From positions 1-32,816 of the IMG/VR virus record IMGVR_UViG_3300022701_000252: a stretch of 32,816 nt of DNA; one strand, given 5' to 3'. Position 1 is the stretch's first letter. Each line of letters opens with the position of its first letter. This DNA is from a virus. The notes beneath the pieces were generated by a model. It worked only from the letters and a program-made list of their open reading frames with translations, ran no database searches and was not told where the DNA came from. Shown piece after piece: positions 1 through 5,699 of this stretch. Made by a program: the position numbers and the translations under genes.

Positions 1-1
1 G

Positions 2-97
2 GTTTGCTCCGATTGCATACATGAAGGCACTTCGCAATGGCTTGACCCTTGCCATACTTGTATAGATGGTGATTCAAAAGAGCAAACTGATTGCTAA
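2..97 (+). CDS. Cys-rich zinc-binding-like protein, C-terminal part (5' end cut by window)
   Basis: An open frame enters from the left edge and ends at TAA 95-97, giving 31 residues. It holds two Cys pairs, C2-x2-C5 and C17-x2-C20, with a Trp and Pro before the second pair (QWLDPCHTC), which is the spacing of small treble-clef or zinc-ribbon proteins common in phages. The start is missing. The last 16 bases of the window carry an ATG (32801) in a good start context that could be its beginning if the molecule is circular. The stop codon sits inside a repeated inter-gene element. The exact role is unknown. Confidence 0.5.
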   Translation, partial: VCSDCIHEGTSQWLDPCHTCIDGDSKEQTDC

Positions 98-175
98 CGG
101 ATAGCGGTATGGGTAGTTTGCCCTTCGCACCGCATCAATGTAAAATTGAAATACTAAACTTAAAATATTTGAGCG
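95..175 (+). repeat. Inter-gene repeat element, copy 1
   Basis: This spacer begins with the stop codon of the previous ORF as CTAACGG, has GCGGTATG at 104-111, an A/T-rich AAACTT segment, and ends in gagcg just before the next ATG. GCGGT (104-108) can pair with ACCGC (129-133), with GGG (111-113) facing CCC (121-123), so it can fold into a hairpin. Related spacers lie at 575-636 and 32718-32800, with a degenerate copy at 1078-1100. The function is not known. Confidence 0.5.
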
Positions 176-571
176 ATGGCTTGTAAATGTCAAAAATGTG
201 GTAAAGAATACAAACTGGATTTACTAATTCCAGATGAAATTTGGAGTAAAATAACACCGTCAAATAACAAAGAATCTGGATTGTTGTGTCCAGTTTGTAT
301 TATAACTGAACTTGAAAGGATATATGGATATTCAATGTTTAAATTGAGCGATGGCAACCAACTTCAATCTGAGAACGGCAAATTACCTATACCGCATGTT
401 AGGTTTCAGTTGCCTTCTGATCAACAGATTATTGAGCTTGCAATATTATTTAATGATGGCAACATGGATACAGAGATTCTGACTAAAATGGTATCACTGG
501 CTAATTTTATAATTGACCGACTTTATGAAAATGGTGATGTTTCAAAGCCGAGTAGTAAAGAAGGCAATTAA
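176..571 (+). CDS. Small zinc-ribbon protein
   Basis: A 131-residue soluble protein. The N-terminus carries C3-x-C5-x2-C8 (MACKCQKCGKEY), followed by CPVC near residues 38-41, so a four-Cys zinc ribbon is likely in the first 45 residues. The rest has no motif I recognise. It probably binds nucleic acid or protein; this is inference from the ribbon alone. The start ATG at 176 follows gagcg, the same context as the ATG at 32801. It is one of a run of small ORFs separated by the repeated spacer, and looks accessory rather than core. Confidence 0.6.
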   Translation: MACKCQKCGKEYKLDLLIPDEIWSKITPSNNKESGLLCPVCIITELERIYGYSMFKLSDGNQLQSENGKLPIPHVRFQLPSDQQIIELAILFNDGNMDTEILTKMVSLANFIIDRLYENGDVSKPSSKEGN

Positions 572-574
572 ACC

Positions 575-636
575 TAACGGTCTTGCGGTATGCGCTGGCT
601 GGGAATAGAAGCAGAAACTTTCAATACATATAAACG
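575..636 (+). repeat. Inter-gene repeat element, copy 2
   Basis: The element starts four bases after the stop codon as CTAACGG, has GCGGTATG at 585-592 (three to four bases after TAACGG, as in copy 1), and then AAACTTTCAATA leading into cgATG of the next gene. Copies 1 and 2 share order and spacing of these blocks but differ between them. Confidence 0.45.
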
Positions 637-1080
637 ATGAATAAAAGCACAGTAGATACAATTACCCACCGGCCCCATCTGGCGTATGACCGCAAGTTAG
701 TAGCTGGCCGTGAATATCGCATTGAATTTGATGAGAACGACAACAATGGCAACCCGTGCGGTAGGGTTCATCAATGCATTATTGGTGATATGTATCTTGA
801 AATAATGGACATGGACGGAACGAGGTTTAATACTGTGAAATATACAGATAAGATAGGATTTGAAGTTGAAAACAAAATATTTCTGGCAGTAGGATTTAGT
901 CCGTGGTCTGGTAATATGATTTGGAACTCACATAAACTGACAGAAGAAACAGCATTGAATTTAGTAAACCACTTAATTAAAAGCGGCAATTGGACTGTAA
1001 ACGAAGCACCAACGTGGCAATATGAAAAATTTGCGGGAGGGCAAACCTTTGATAAGAGAGACTTACAGGCTTGCTACTAA
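637..1080 (+). CDS. Hypothetical accessory protein, 147 aa
   Basis: A soluble protein of 147 residues that I do not recognise. It has mixed beta-type sequence in the first 90 residues and a short helix (residues 105-117), with no Cys pairs, signal peptide or membrane segment. The frame is well defined: ATG at 637, stop TAA at 1078-1080 within a degenerate copy of the inter-gene element. Composition is less A-rich than the genes after 1276. By position it belongs to the accessory block before the first terminator. Confidence 0.55.
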   Translation: MNKSTVDTITHRPHLAYDRKLVAGREYRIEFDENDNNGNPCGRVHQCIIGDMYLEIMDMDGTRFNTVKYTDKIGFEVENKIFLAVGFSPWSGNMIWNSHKLTEETALNLVNHLIKSGNWTVNEAPTWQYEKFAGGQTFDKRDLQACY

Positions 1081-1100
1081 CAATTGATAGGCGGTTCTTA
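1078..1100 (+). repeat. Inter-gene repeat element, degenerate copy
   Basis: Directly at the stop codon the sequence reads TAAC, then GATAG and GCGGT (1091-1095), matching the first third of copy 1 with small insertions. The remaining bases up to 1195 hold no gene that I can support. A -7-like TATTTTTG occurs at 1105-1112 but has no clear gene behind it. Confidence 0.3.
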
Positions 1101-1195
1101 CTGTTATTTTTGCAATGGAAAATATAGGACAAAGACATGGATAAGAAAAAACTGTGTTAAAGTATTAGGATTTATATTTAATGATTGATTTTTTT

Positions 1196-1216
1196 GGTGA
1201 TATTCCTCACCTTTTT
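1196..1216 (+). terminator. Rho-independent terminator
   Basis: GGTGA (1196-1200) pairs with TCACC (1207-1211) across a six-base loop and is followed by TTTTT. It closes the accessory block and separates it from the promoter at 1229. Confidence 0.55.
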
Positions 1217-1228
1217 ATTAATTATTCG

Positions 1229-1247
1229 TAACAAAGTGTTATTTTTA
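1229..1247 (+). promoter_or_regulatory. Promoter with palindromic operator (TAACA-AAG-TGTTA)
   Basis: A perfect 5-bp inverted repeat, TAACA (1229-1233) and TGTTA (1237-1241), overlaps a -7-like TATTTTTA (1240-1247). The same arrangement occurs at 3230, 10196 and 32635. No clear -33 TTG is present here. It lies 28 bases before the ATG at 1276. Confidence 0.5.
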
Positions 1248-1275
1248 TCGTATAATTAAGAAAAAAATAAGCGAT

Positions 1276-1554
1276 ATGAAAATAGAACCGATAAAATATA
1301 GGCTTGAAAATGCGATCCGCAGAAAATGGGGTCAAAGAGGACACTGGAAGCAACAGATTGTGATGGTGCTTTCATATGAATTAGGGAGCCTGTCTAAAGC
1401 TTGGGAGGAATTCAGATACGTTTATGGCCAGATTGATTTGATCCGTCATTTAAGAGCTTCAAAAAACAATGTCTTGACGTTTGAAGAAGAAATAAATCTT
1501 ATTACAAAAGGGATGCATGAAAGCAAAGAGCCTATATGTACACTTGATGTTTAA
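1276..1554 (+). CDS. Hypothetical early protein, 92 aa
   Basis: A 92-residue, mostly helical soluble protein, basic near the N-terminus. I do not recognise the family. It is the first gene behind the terminator at 1196 and the operator-promoter at 1229, so it is probably an early gene. The ATG is preceded by the 20-base sequence AAAAATAAGCGATATGAAAA (1263-1282), which recurs exactly at 1559-1578 before the next ORF. Confidence 0.55.
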   Translation: MKIEPIKYRLENAIRRKWGQRGHWKQQIVMVLSYELGSLSKAWEEFRYVYGQIDLIRHLRASKNNVLTFEEEINLITKGMHESKEPICTLDV

Positions 1555-1571
1555 CCTTAAAAATAAGCGAT

Positions 1572-1607
1572 ATGAAAACTTTAACAATAACACAAAAAAG
1601 AAAATGA
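1572..1607 (+). CDS. Possible 11-aa leader peptide coupled to the next gene
   Basis: The second copy of the 20-base start context (1559-1578) places an ATG at 1572. It opens an 11-codon frame, MKTLTITQKRK, whose TGA (1605-1607) overlaps the ATG at 1604 as ATGA. That is the classic arrangement for translational coupling. The peptide may only deliver ribosomes to the 1604 gene; whether it has its own role is unknown. Confidence 0.35.
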   Translation: MKTLTITQKRK

Positions 1608-1819
1608 AAAAATTACCAACCATAATCACTAAGGGGCAGCTTGTTGAAATCATCTTGAAATCTCAATTTGAATTAGACAATGACCAAGCAATTCGAATTT
1701 ATAATAAAATAAGGGTAAAGCTTCTTCGGATGCCTGAATTAATTTTTCTCGAAAAGATGTATAATTCATTTAATTTCAATCTCGAAATTGTTAGAAAAAA
1801 TACGTACATAATTCATTGA
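1604..1819 (+). CDS. Hypothetical small basic protein, 71 aa
   Basis: The 71 residues starting MKKLPTII are helical and Lys/Arg-rich with no cysteine. I chose ATG 1604 because it overlaps the stop of the 11-codon frame before it (ATGA). The same frame can be extended to 1517, but that would run 38 bases into the previous gene and bring in no better start site. The family is not recognised; a nucleic-acid-binding role would fit the charge but is not shown. Confidence 0.5.
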   Translation: MKKLPTIITKGQLVEIILKSQFELDNDQAIRIYNKIRVKLLRMPELIFLEKMYNSFNFNLEIVRKNTYIIH

Positions 1820-1852
1820 TCAATGATTGATGTCGATTAATCAATCATTTTT
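1814..1852 (+). terminator. Overlapping hairpins: terminator or attenuator
   Basis: AATGATTGAT (1822-1831) pairs perfectly with ATCAATCATT (1840-1849) around an eight-base loop, and the T-rich end runs to 1852. Overlapping its left arm is the perfect 12-base palindrome CATTGATCAATG (1814-1825). The two structures share 1822-1825 and cannot both form fully, which resembles an attenuator. The stem is A/T-rich, so it could be only a weak terminator. Confidence 0.45.
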
Positions 1853-1856
1853 GTAG

Positions 1857-1886
1857 TTGAAAAAATATCAATTTACCTTAGATTTA
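1857..1886 (+). promoter_or_regulatory. Possible Bacteroidetes-type promoter
   Basis: TTG at 1857-1859 and TAGATTTA at 1879-1886 are 19 bases apart, one mismatch from TAnnTTTG. It would start transcription very close to the ATG at 1894. It is weaker than the palindromic promoters. Confidence 0.3.
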
Positions 1887-1893
1887 AAAAGTT

Positions 1894-2064
1894 ATGAAAC
1901 CAAAAACTATTAGAATTTCTTTATTAGTCATCGTAATGACAGGGATTTTTTTCTATGTCACTCCTGTTTTGGCTATTTCAGTGACATCTATATCATTTAT
2001 ATTTTTTATAATAATGACACTCACGGCAAAAAAAGTTGATAATGAAAGAAGTGATCAAGATTGA
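1894..2064 (+). CDS. Small membrane protein, 56 aa
   Basis: This short frame encodes 56 residues with two hydrophobic stretches (about residues 7-20 and 24-43) separated by a short loop near YVTP, and a charged C-terminal tail ending ERSDQD. It should be a two-pass inner-membrane protein. It follows a candidate promoter and overlaps the next gene by 23 bases. Phages often carry such proteins for superinfection exclusion or host takeover, but nothing here proves either. Confidence 0.5.
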   Translation: MKPKTIRISLLVIVMTGIFFYVTPVLAISVTSISFIFFIIMTLTAKKVDNERSDQD

Positions 2065-2422
2065 ATTTGACAAGGAAGGTGTATATCTACACGTGAAAGA
2101 AAGTGACAATTCTAAACCTATGTTAGAAAAAGCAATTAACCAGAAAGTTCCGGACAATTCATTATTGTCAGGCAGGCCAACCGCTTCCGAAATGGCGTGT
2201 TGTCTGGCATCTGAAATTTATGGGAAAAAACATGAAAAAACTTTTTCTGTTGAATTTTCATTCATAAAAGGGGATTATTCATTCTGTTGTGATGTCAGGG
2301 TTATGGACCATGGTCAGAGAATAGAGTGTTCATGCCCTATGACTTTTTTTGATGGAAATGAAATAGAAAGTGAACCAGGAATCCTTTATGAACTTGAATA
2401 TGAAACGAAAAAACTATTGTGA
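2042..2422 (+). CDS. Hypothetical protein, 126 aa
   Basis: A soluble 126-residue protein with four Cys residues in its middle and C-terminal parts (CC, CC, CSC) but without regular zinc-finger spacing. I start it at ATG 2042; a TTG two codons earlier is in frame but less likely. It sits between a small membrane protein and the recombination module, overlapping genes on both sides, so it belongs to the early operon. No family is recognised. Confidence 0.55.
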   Translation: MKEVIKIEFDKEGVYLHVKESDNSKPMLEKAINQKVPDNSLLSGRPTASEMACCLASEIYGKKHEKTFSVEFSFIKGDYSFCCDVRVMDHGQRIECSCPMTFFDGNEIESEPGILYELEYETKKLL

Positions 2423-2540
2423 AGTAGAAATACCTCCCGGCTATCATGTTGTAGACCTACCGGTATTCAAACAGAAAAACAAAGTAATAATCATTAATCT
2501 CAAAGAAAATGAGCGAAGAGAAGAAACTACCGACAATTAA
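2400..2540 (+). CDS. Hypothetical small protein, 46 aa
   Basis: The 46-residue frame bridges the gap between two larger genes, overlapping the previous by 23 bases and the next by 32. It contains a PPGYHVVDLPVF segment and a beta-strand-like KVIIINL, so it may be a small folded protein. Tight overlaps are usual in this genome, which supports it; nothing identifies its function. Confidence 0.4.
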   Translation: MKRKNYCEVEIPPGYHVVDLPVFKQKNKVIIINLKENERREETTDN

Positions 2541-3042
2541 GGAAATAGAAAGCGGCGATATTGCCATAAGAGGTAAACAGAATGATCTTAATATTTTGCT
2601 TAATCAACAACCGCCAGCAAGTTGGGTAAAAAATCACCCTATGGCAAGCGGGGTAAAATATTTGCCTATTGAAAAGATTGAGTTTTTATTGACGAAAATA
2701 TTTATTAATTGGTTTGTTGAAGTAAAAGAAATTCAAATGTTTGCAAACAGTATCGTTGTTACCGTTAAGTTGAATTATGAAAACCCTGTTACCGGGAAAA
2801 TGCAATATCAAGACGGAATAGGATCAGCCCCAGTACACACAGCTAAAGGGGCAGGCGCAACTGAATTTGATAAGATACTTTCCGATTCTGTGATGAAGGC
2901 GGCCCCGGCTGCTGAAAGTTACGCTATAAAAGATGCTGCCGAGAAAATTGGCCGGATATTCGGCAAAGACCTTAATAGAAAAGACTTAATCAACTATAAC
3001 ACCCTTTCAGACGATGAACGATTCGGAAAAATTATGTCCTGA
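2509..3042 (+). CDS. Rad52-like single-strand annealing protein
   Basis: A 177-residue protein that fits the phage Rad52/Sak annealing proteins, which coat single-stranded DNA and pair complementary strands in recombination. The evidence is the overall pattern: an N-terminal helix, a central beta-sheet with YLPIEKIE and a KLNYENPVTG hairpin, a GIGSAPVHT loop, and a closing helical stretch SYAIKDAAEKIGRIFGKDL, where Rad52-type proteins typically have A-K-x-A-x-x-x-G-R-x-F-G. Family length is usually 150-250 residues. It is two genes upstream of a RecE/RecB-type nuclease, the expected partner. Identity rests on recall, so it is probable rather than certain. Confidence 0.65.
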   Translation: MSEEKKLPTIKEIESGDIAIRGKQNDLNILLNQQPPASWVKNHPMASGVKYLPIEKIEFLLTKIFINWFVEVKEIQMFANSIVVTVKLNYENPVTGKMQYQDGIGSAPVHTAKGAGATEFDKILSDSVMKAAPAAESYAIKDAAEKIGRIFGKDLNRKDLINYNTLSDDERFGKIMS

Positions 3043-3232
3043 TTGCGTCGAACAATTGAAGCCAGATAAGAAAAAATTAGGCTCAAAATCAAACTGGTTT
3101 GTATGTCCGACTTGTGGTTACCGCACACGTGACCTTCATTATCTTGATTTGCAATTTGATGCTGAAAAAATGCGTAAAATGAAGGACAGAATTAATAACA
3201 ATGAAACCAACTTTTATTTGGATAAGTCATAA
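3014..3232 (+). CDS. Zinc-ribbon protein
   Basis: A 72-residue protein with CPDC (residues 8-11) and CPTC (31-34), a standard four-Cys zinc ribbon, followed by a charged helix. It overlaps the Rad52-like gene by 29 bases and precedes the promoter at 3217. Small ribbons beside recombinases may assist DNA or protein binding; this role is inferred only from position. Confidence 0.6.
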   Translation: MNDSEKLCPDCVEQLKPDKKKLGSKSNWFVCPTCGYRTRDLHYLDLQFDAEKMRKMKDRINNNETNFYLDKS

Positions 3233-3248
3233 CAAAATGTTAATTTAA
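3217..3248 (+). promoter_or_regulatory. Promoter with palindromic operator (TAACA-AAA-TGTTA)
   Basis: A TTTG at 3217-3220 (-33) lies 20 bases before TAATTTAA at 3241-3248 (-7, imperfect). The perfect inverted repeat TAACA (3230-3234) / TGTTA (3238-3242) overlaps the -7 element, as at 1229, 10196 and 32635. It would drive the ATPase-remnant, nuclease and following genes. Confidence 0.55.
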
Positions 3249-3270
3249 CATAAATTTAATACAGAAACAA

Positions 3271-3687
3271 ATGAAAATCAAAACAATTACAGTAAGTAAT
3301 TTGAAATCAGTATCAAGTATGAGTGCTGATTTTAACGGCTGCACCGCAATCGATTCAAAAGTTAAATCAATTCAACAGCAACGAATTGATATGATAAAGT
3401 CCGCTAACTTGCCGGAAGGCATTTCCTTTACAAATGAAGGTATTGAAATTGACGGGATGCCGGTAACTAAAGAACAGCTTTCAAGTTCTAAGATTTATAT
3501 TACCGCCCTGAAACTTGCCCCGAAAACAATAGGTGGCGTGCGTTCAATTTATTTCGATGCTTCGCACCTTGATAAAAACAGCCTTGCCGAAATTGAAAAC
3601 TGGGCAAATGCAAACAACCTTCAATTATTGATTGAAAGACCTGATTTTCAAGGAGGAGAAATAACCTACAAAATTTTACAGTCATGA
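3271..3687 (+). CDS. RecF/SMC-type ATPase with internal deletion (no P-loop)
   Basis: The first 26 residues (MKIKTITVSNLKS...FNGCTA) match the opening strand pair of phage RecF/SMC-like ATPases, and residues about 48-138 match their C-terminal end: LSSSKIYITALKLA (signature-like), IYFDASHLDKNSL (Walker B and D-loop region) and LLIERPDF. Between them the family normally has several hundred residues, including the GxxxxGKS P-loop right after the CTA position and a coiled coil. All of that is missing here, yet the frame is open and the end overlaps the next start (ATGA). As it stands it should not bind ATP normally. It could be a decaying gene, a repurposed fragment or an assembly deletion. Confidence 0.6.
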   Translation: MKIKTITVSNLKSVSSMSADFNGCTAIDSKVKSIQQQRIDMIKSANLPEGISFTNEGIEIDGMPVTKEQLSSSKIYITALKLAPKTIGGVRSIYFDASHLDKNSLAEIENWANANNLQLLIERPDFQGGEITYKILQS

Positions 3688-4553
3688 TGCAAATCAAAAA
3701 AGACATACCTTTAAAGGTTTATCATGAAGAAAATGAACATTACAGCGCAACGGGGCTTAAACATGCCCTGCGCTCTTTAAAGGAAATGCGCTATTACCTT
3801 GACGGCGAGCTGAAAGAAAAACGTGGCAAGTTCCTGGATTTTGGAAATGCCTTTGAAACTAAACTGCTTGAACCGGATGAGTTCAAAAACAATGTTGCTG
3901 TTTTTCCGGCCGAAAAAATAAAATTTGATATACGGGAAATTCGACCGGAGTTAAAAGTTGTTGGCAACTCAAAAGAATTCAAGTCAGCAAAGGAAAGTTT
4001 TTATGCTGAAAATGCAGAAAAATATATCATTGAAGATTACAGCACCGAAGGATTGTCAACGCTTGAAGATATGGAAAAATCATGCCGTGAAAATCCCATT
4101 ATTTCAAAACTTCTATCGCAAGTTGAGAAGCAAGTATCTATTTTCTGGACAGACGAAAAGACAGGGGTCAAATTAAAGACAAGGCCAGACGTTTCCAGGT
4201 CTGAAAAAAACGTTATCGTTGATGTTAAGACTACCCGCGATGCTTCTCCCCGGATGTTTTCGAAACAAATTAATGACCTGAATTACTGGTTGCAGGCTTG
4301 TTTACAGATTGAAGGCTGTTTGAAATCCGGTTATATGGAAAAAATTGACGGTTATTTCTGGTTGGCAGTCGAAAAAGAAGCGCCTTTCAATGCCGTTATA
4401 TATGAGTTTGATAAAGATGATATTGAAAGGAAAATGATAAAGGTCTTGATGTTGCTTGATAGAATTGCCGAAAGTGAAAAATCAGGTGTTTGGCCGGGGT
4501 ATGAATCTGAAGCAAAAAATAATTTTGGGATACTTAAAGCGAAGATATGGTAA
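3684..4553 (+). CDS. PD-(D/E)XK exonuclease, RecE/RecB-like
   Basis: A 289-residue nuclease of the phage RecE/exonuclease VIII-like group, which resects double-stranded ends so that an annealing protein can act. It has the GxAF...LLEP motif (G54-P64), D169 in KTRPD, the catalytic D180-V-K182 in VIVDVKTT, and Q204 in NYWLQACLQIEG. The position usually holding His in GxAFH is Glu58 here. Two start codons, ATGATG, stand at 3684 and 3687; the first overlaps the previous stop. With the Rad52-like gene it makes a complete two-component recombination system. Confidence 0.75.
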   Translation: MMQIKKDIPLKVYHEENEHYSATGLKHALRSLKEMRYYLDGELKEKRGKFLDFGNAFETKLLEPDEFKNNVAVFPAEKIKFDIREIRPELKVVGNSKEFKSAKESFYAENAEKYIIEDYSTEGLSTLEDMEKSCRENPIISKLLSQVEKQVSIFWTDEKTGVKLKTRPDVSRSEKNVIVDVKTTRDASPRMFSKQINDLNYWLQACLQIEGCLKSGYMEKIDGYFWLAVEKEAPFNAVIYEFDKDDIERKMIKVLMLLDRIAESEKSGVWPGYESEAKNNFGILKAKIW

Positions 4554-4696
4554 ACGAAAAGATCGCAAAATTAAAACTTGAAATTTGCGAGAACTCAGTG
4601 AACAAGCCTAAAACAATGTCGAAGCTCAACCGGCTGCTTGTAATTCAGAAAAGAGAATTGATTAAATTAATTGAAAAAAATATCTGGGAGTTATGA
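4547..4696 (+). CDS. Hypothetical small helical protein, 49 aa
   Basis: A short frame starting at ATG 4547, seven bases before the nuclease stop ends, and running 26 bases into the next gene. The product is a Lys/Leu-rich helix (LNRLLVIQKRELIKLIEKN), possibly a small coiled coil. Overlaps on both sides and the absence of another frame over 4554-4670 support it. Function unknown. Confidence 0.45.
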   Translation: MVNEKIAKLKLEICENSVNKPKTMSKLNRLLVIQKRELIKLIEKNIWEL

Positions 4697-4919
4697 GAAA
4701 CATGTCCTTTATGCTCACCAAGGGGTTAAAAAAGGCCAAAAAATGACAAAAATTTGTGAAATAGAAATAATTTCAACTAAGAAAGAAAGGATTTCATCTA
4801 TAACAGAAAGTGAATGTGTTTTAGAAGGTTTTCCCGGGATGCGGCCTGATGAATTTATTGATATGTTTTGCAAATCGCATAAAGGCGTTACGCCTAGTAG
4901 TTTTATTAATCGAATTTAA
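4671..4919 (+). CDS. ASCH-like domain protein (short)
   Basis: The C-terminal 60 residues resemble the end of phage ASCH domains, small beta-barrel RNA-binding proteins: KICEIEIISTKKERISSIT is the paired strand and EGFPGMRPDEFIDMFCKSHK is the highly typical closing helix. A full ASCH domain needs about 110 residues, so the N-terminal third appears shortened. I use the TTG start at 4671, because the first 24 residues (HVLYAHQGVKKGQK) look like part of the fold; ATG 4743 is the alternative. It overlaps the previous small gene by 26 bases. Confidence 0.5.
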   Translation: MKKISGSYEKHVLYAHQGVKKGQKMTKICEIEIISTKKERISSITESECVLEGFPGMRPDEFIDMFCKSHKGVTPSSFINRI

Positions 4920-4930
4920 ATACTTATAAA

Positions 4931-5371
4931 ATGAAACAAAAAGTAGTAATCAAAAAAACGGGCACTAACATTATTGACTTTTTCAAGTCGTCAAAGTTTG
5001 GGGCTGCATTGCTTATTTGTAGCACTATATTGGAAAGTCTTTACGCTTTTAAATTATTCATGCTCACCGGACAATTTGCATTTAATGAAATGGCTTTAAT
5101 TGTAGCTATCATATACGCTGTTATTGTTGCTGGTACAATTGTCTTTTTTGCGCTCAGAAACAACCGTATGATCGTTTGGGCTGCCGTGATATTTGAATTA
5201 ACAATGAATATCCTTCTTGATGTTCAGGCGGTGGCTTTAATGAAGCCGGAAAACTGGTTTTGGATATTTGTTTCTCAAATGGCAATCGGGGCTATATTGC
5301 CGCTCGCAACTAAAGCCTTTGCGGATGAGGTAGGGAAGCGGGAGTTAACGAGGAAACCCCGAATGAAATGA
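4931..5371 (+). CDS. Multi-pass membrane protein, 146 aa
   Basis: The 146 residues contain four hydrophobic segments (about 23-45, 53-72, 78-99 and 106-124), a basic N-terminus and a basic C-terminal tail (KRELTRKPRMK), so it is an inner-membrane protein with both ends likely inside. I do not recognise the family. It overlaps the next small membrane protein by four bases (ATGA), so the two are probably made together. Confidence 0.55.
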   Translation: MKQKVVIKKTGTNIIDFFKSSKFGAALLICSTILESLYAFKLFMLTGQFAFNEMALIVAIIYAVIVAGTIVFFALRNNRMIVWAAVIFELTMNILLDVQAVALMKPENWFWIFVSQMAIGAILPLATKAFADEVGKRELTRKPRMK

Positions 5372-5472
5372 AGATAATCTTAATTTCAATAATTGTAATA
5401 TACATCATATATCGTTTATATAAAGTAATCCATGATGCCCCTACATACGACGATCCGAACATGGAAATGTGA
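5368..5472 (+). CDS. Single-pass small membrane protein, 34 aa
   Basis: A 34-residue frame translationally coupled (ATGA) to the four-pass membrane protein. Residues 3-16 (IILISIIVIYIIYR) form one membrane helix, followed by a short acidic tail (HDAPTYDDP). It is the last gene before the terminator at 5514. Such small helices often act as partners of larger membrane proteins; here that is inference. Confidence 0.45.
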   Translation: MKIILISIIVIYIIYRLYKVIHDAPTYDDPNMEM

Positions 5473-5513
5473 TGTTGTATTTGTTCTCTTGATTTTTATT
5501 TTTTAAATTTAAG

Positions 5514-5543
5514 TACCCGTTTCGACGGGTATTTTTCTCTTTT
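5514..5543 (+). terminator. Rho-independent terminator
   Basis: TACCCGT (5514-5520) and ACGGGTA (5525-5531) form a perfect seven-base stem with a stable TTCG loop, followed by TTTTTCTCTTTT. It ends the recombination operon. Confidence 0.8.
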
Positions 5544-5558
5544 AACGTTTCAAAAATC

Positions 5559-5699
5559 ATGAAAAAATATCTATTGATCAAAGATTATGCTGATAAAAAA
5601 AGGGTGTCTGAACGTACCGTATATAATATGATCGCCCGCAAAGAAGTTAAAACAAAAAAAATCGGATCATTAACTTTAGTCGAGTATGAAAAAAACTGA
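5559..5699 (+). CDS. Small helix-turn-helix DNA-binding protein
   Basis: A 46-residue protein of excisionase/MerR-like HTH type: YLLIKDYADKKRVSERTVYN is helix-turn-helix with the second helix VSERTVYNMI, followed by KKIGSLTLVE, the usual wing. It lies directly after the terminator at 5514 and overlaps the primase-helicase by 14 bases. It could regulate the replication operon or mark the origin. No integrase is seen, so a role as excisionase is unlikely here. Confidence 0.55.
   Translation: MKKYLLIKDYADKKRVSERTVYNMIARKEVKTKKIGSLTLVEYEKN

Noticed and set aside
95-175. Canonical integron attC site
   Set aside because: Only RYYYAAC-like ends occur in some copies; the R' site GTTRRRY and a typical attC fold are missing, so only a cassette-like layout is claimed.
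1517-1603. A longer start for the 1604 gene
   Set aside because: It would overlap the preceding gene by 38 bases; the coupled ATG at 1604 is better supported.
5559-5699. Excisionase of an integration module
   Set aside because: It is HTH-like, but no integrase or attachment site is present, so it is described only as a DNA-binding protein.
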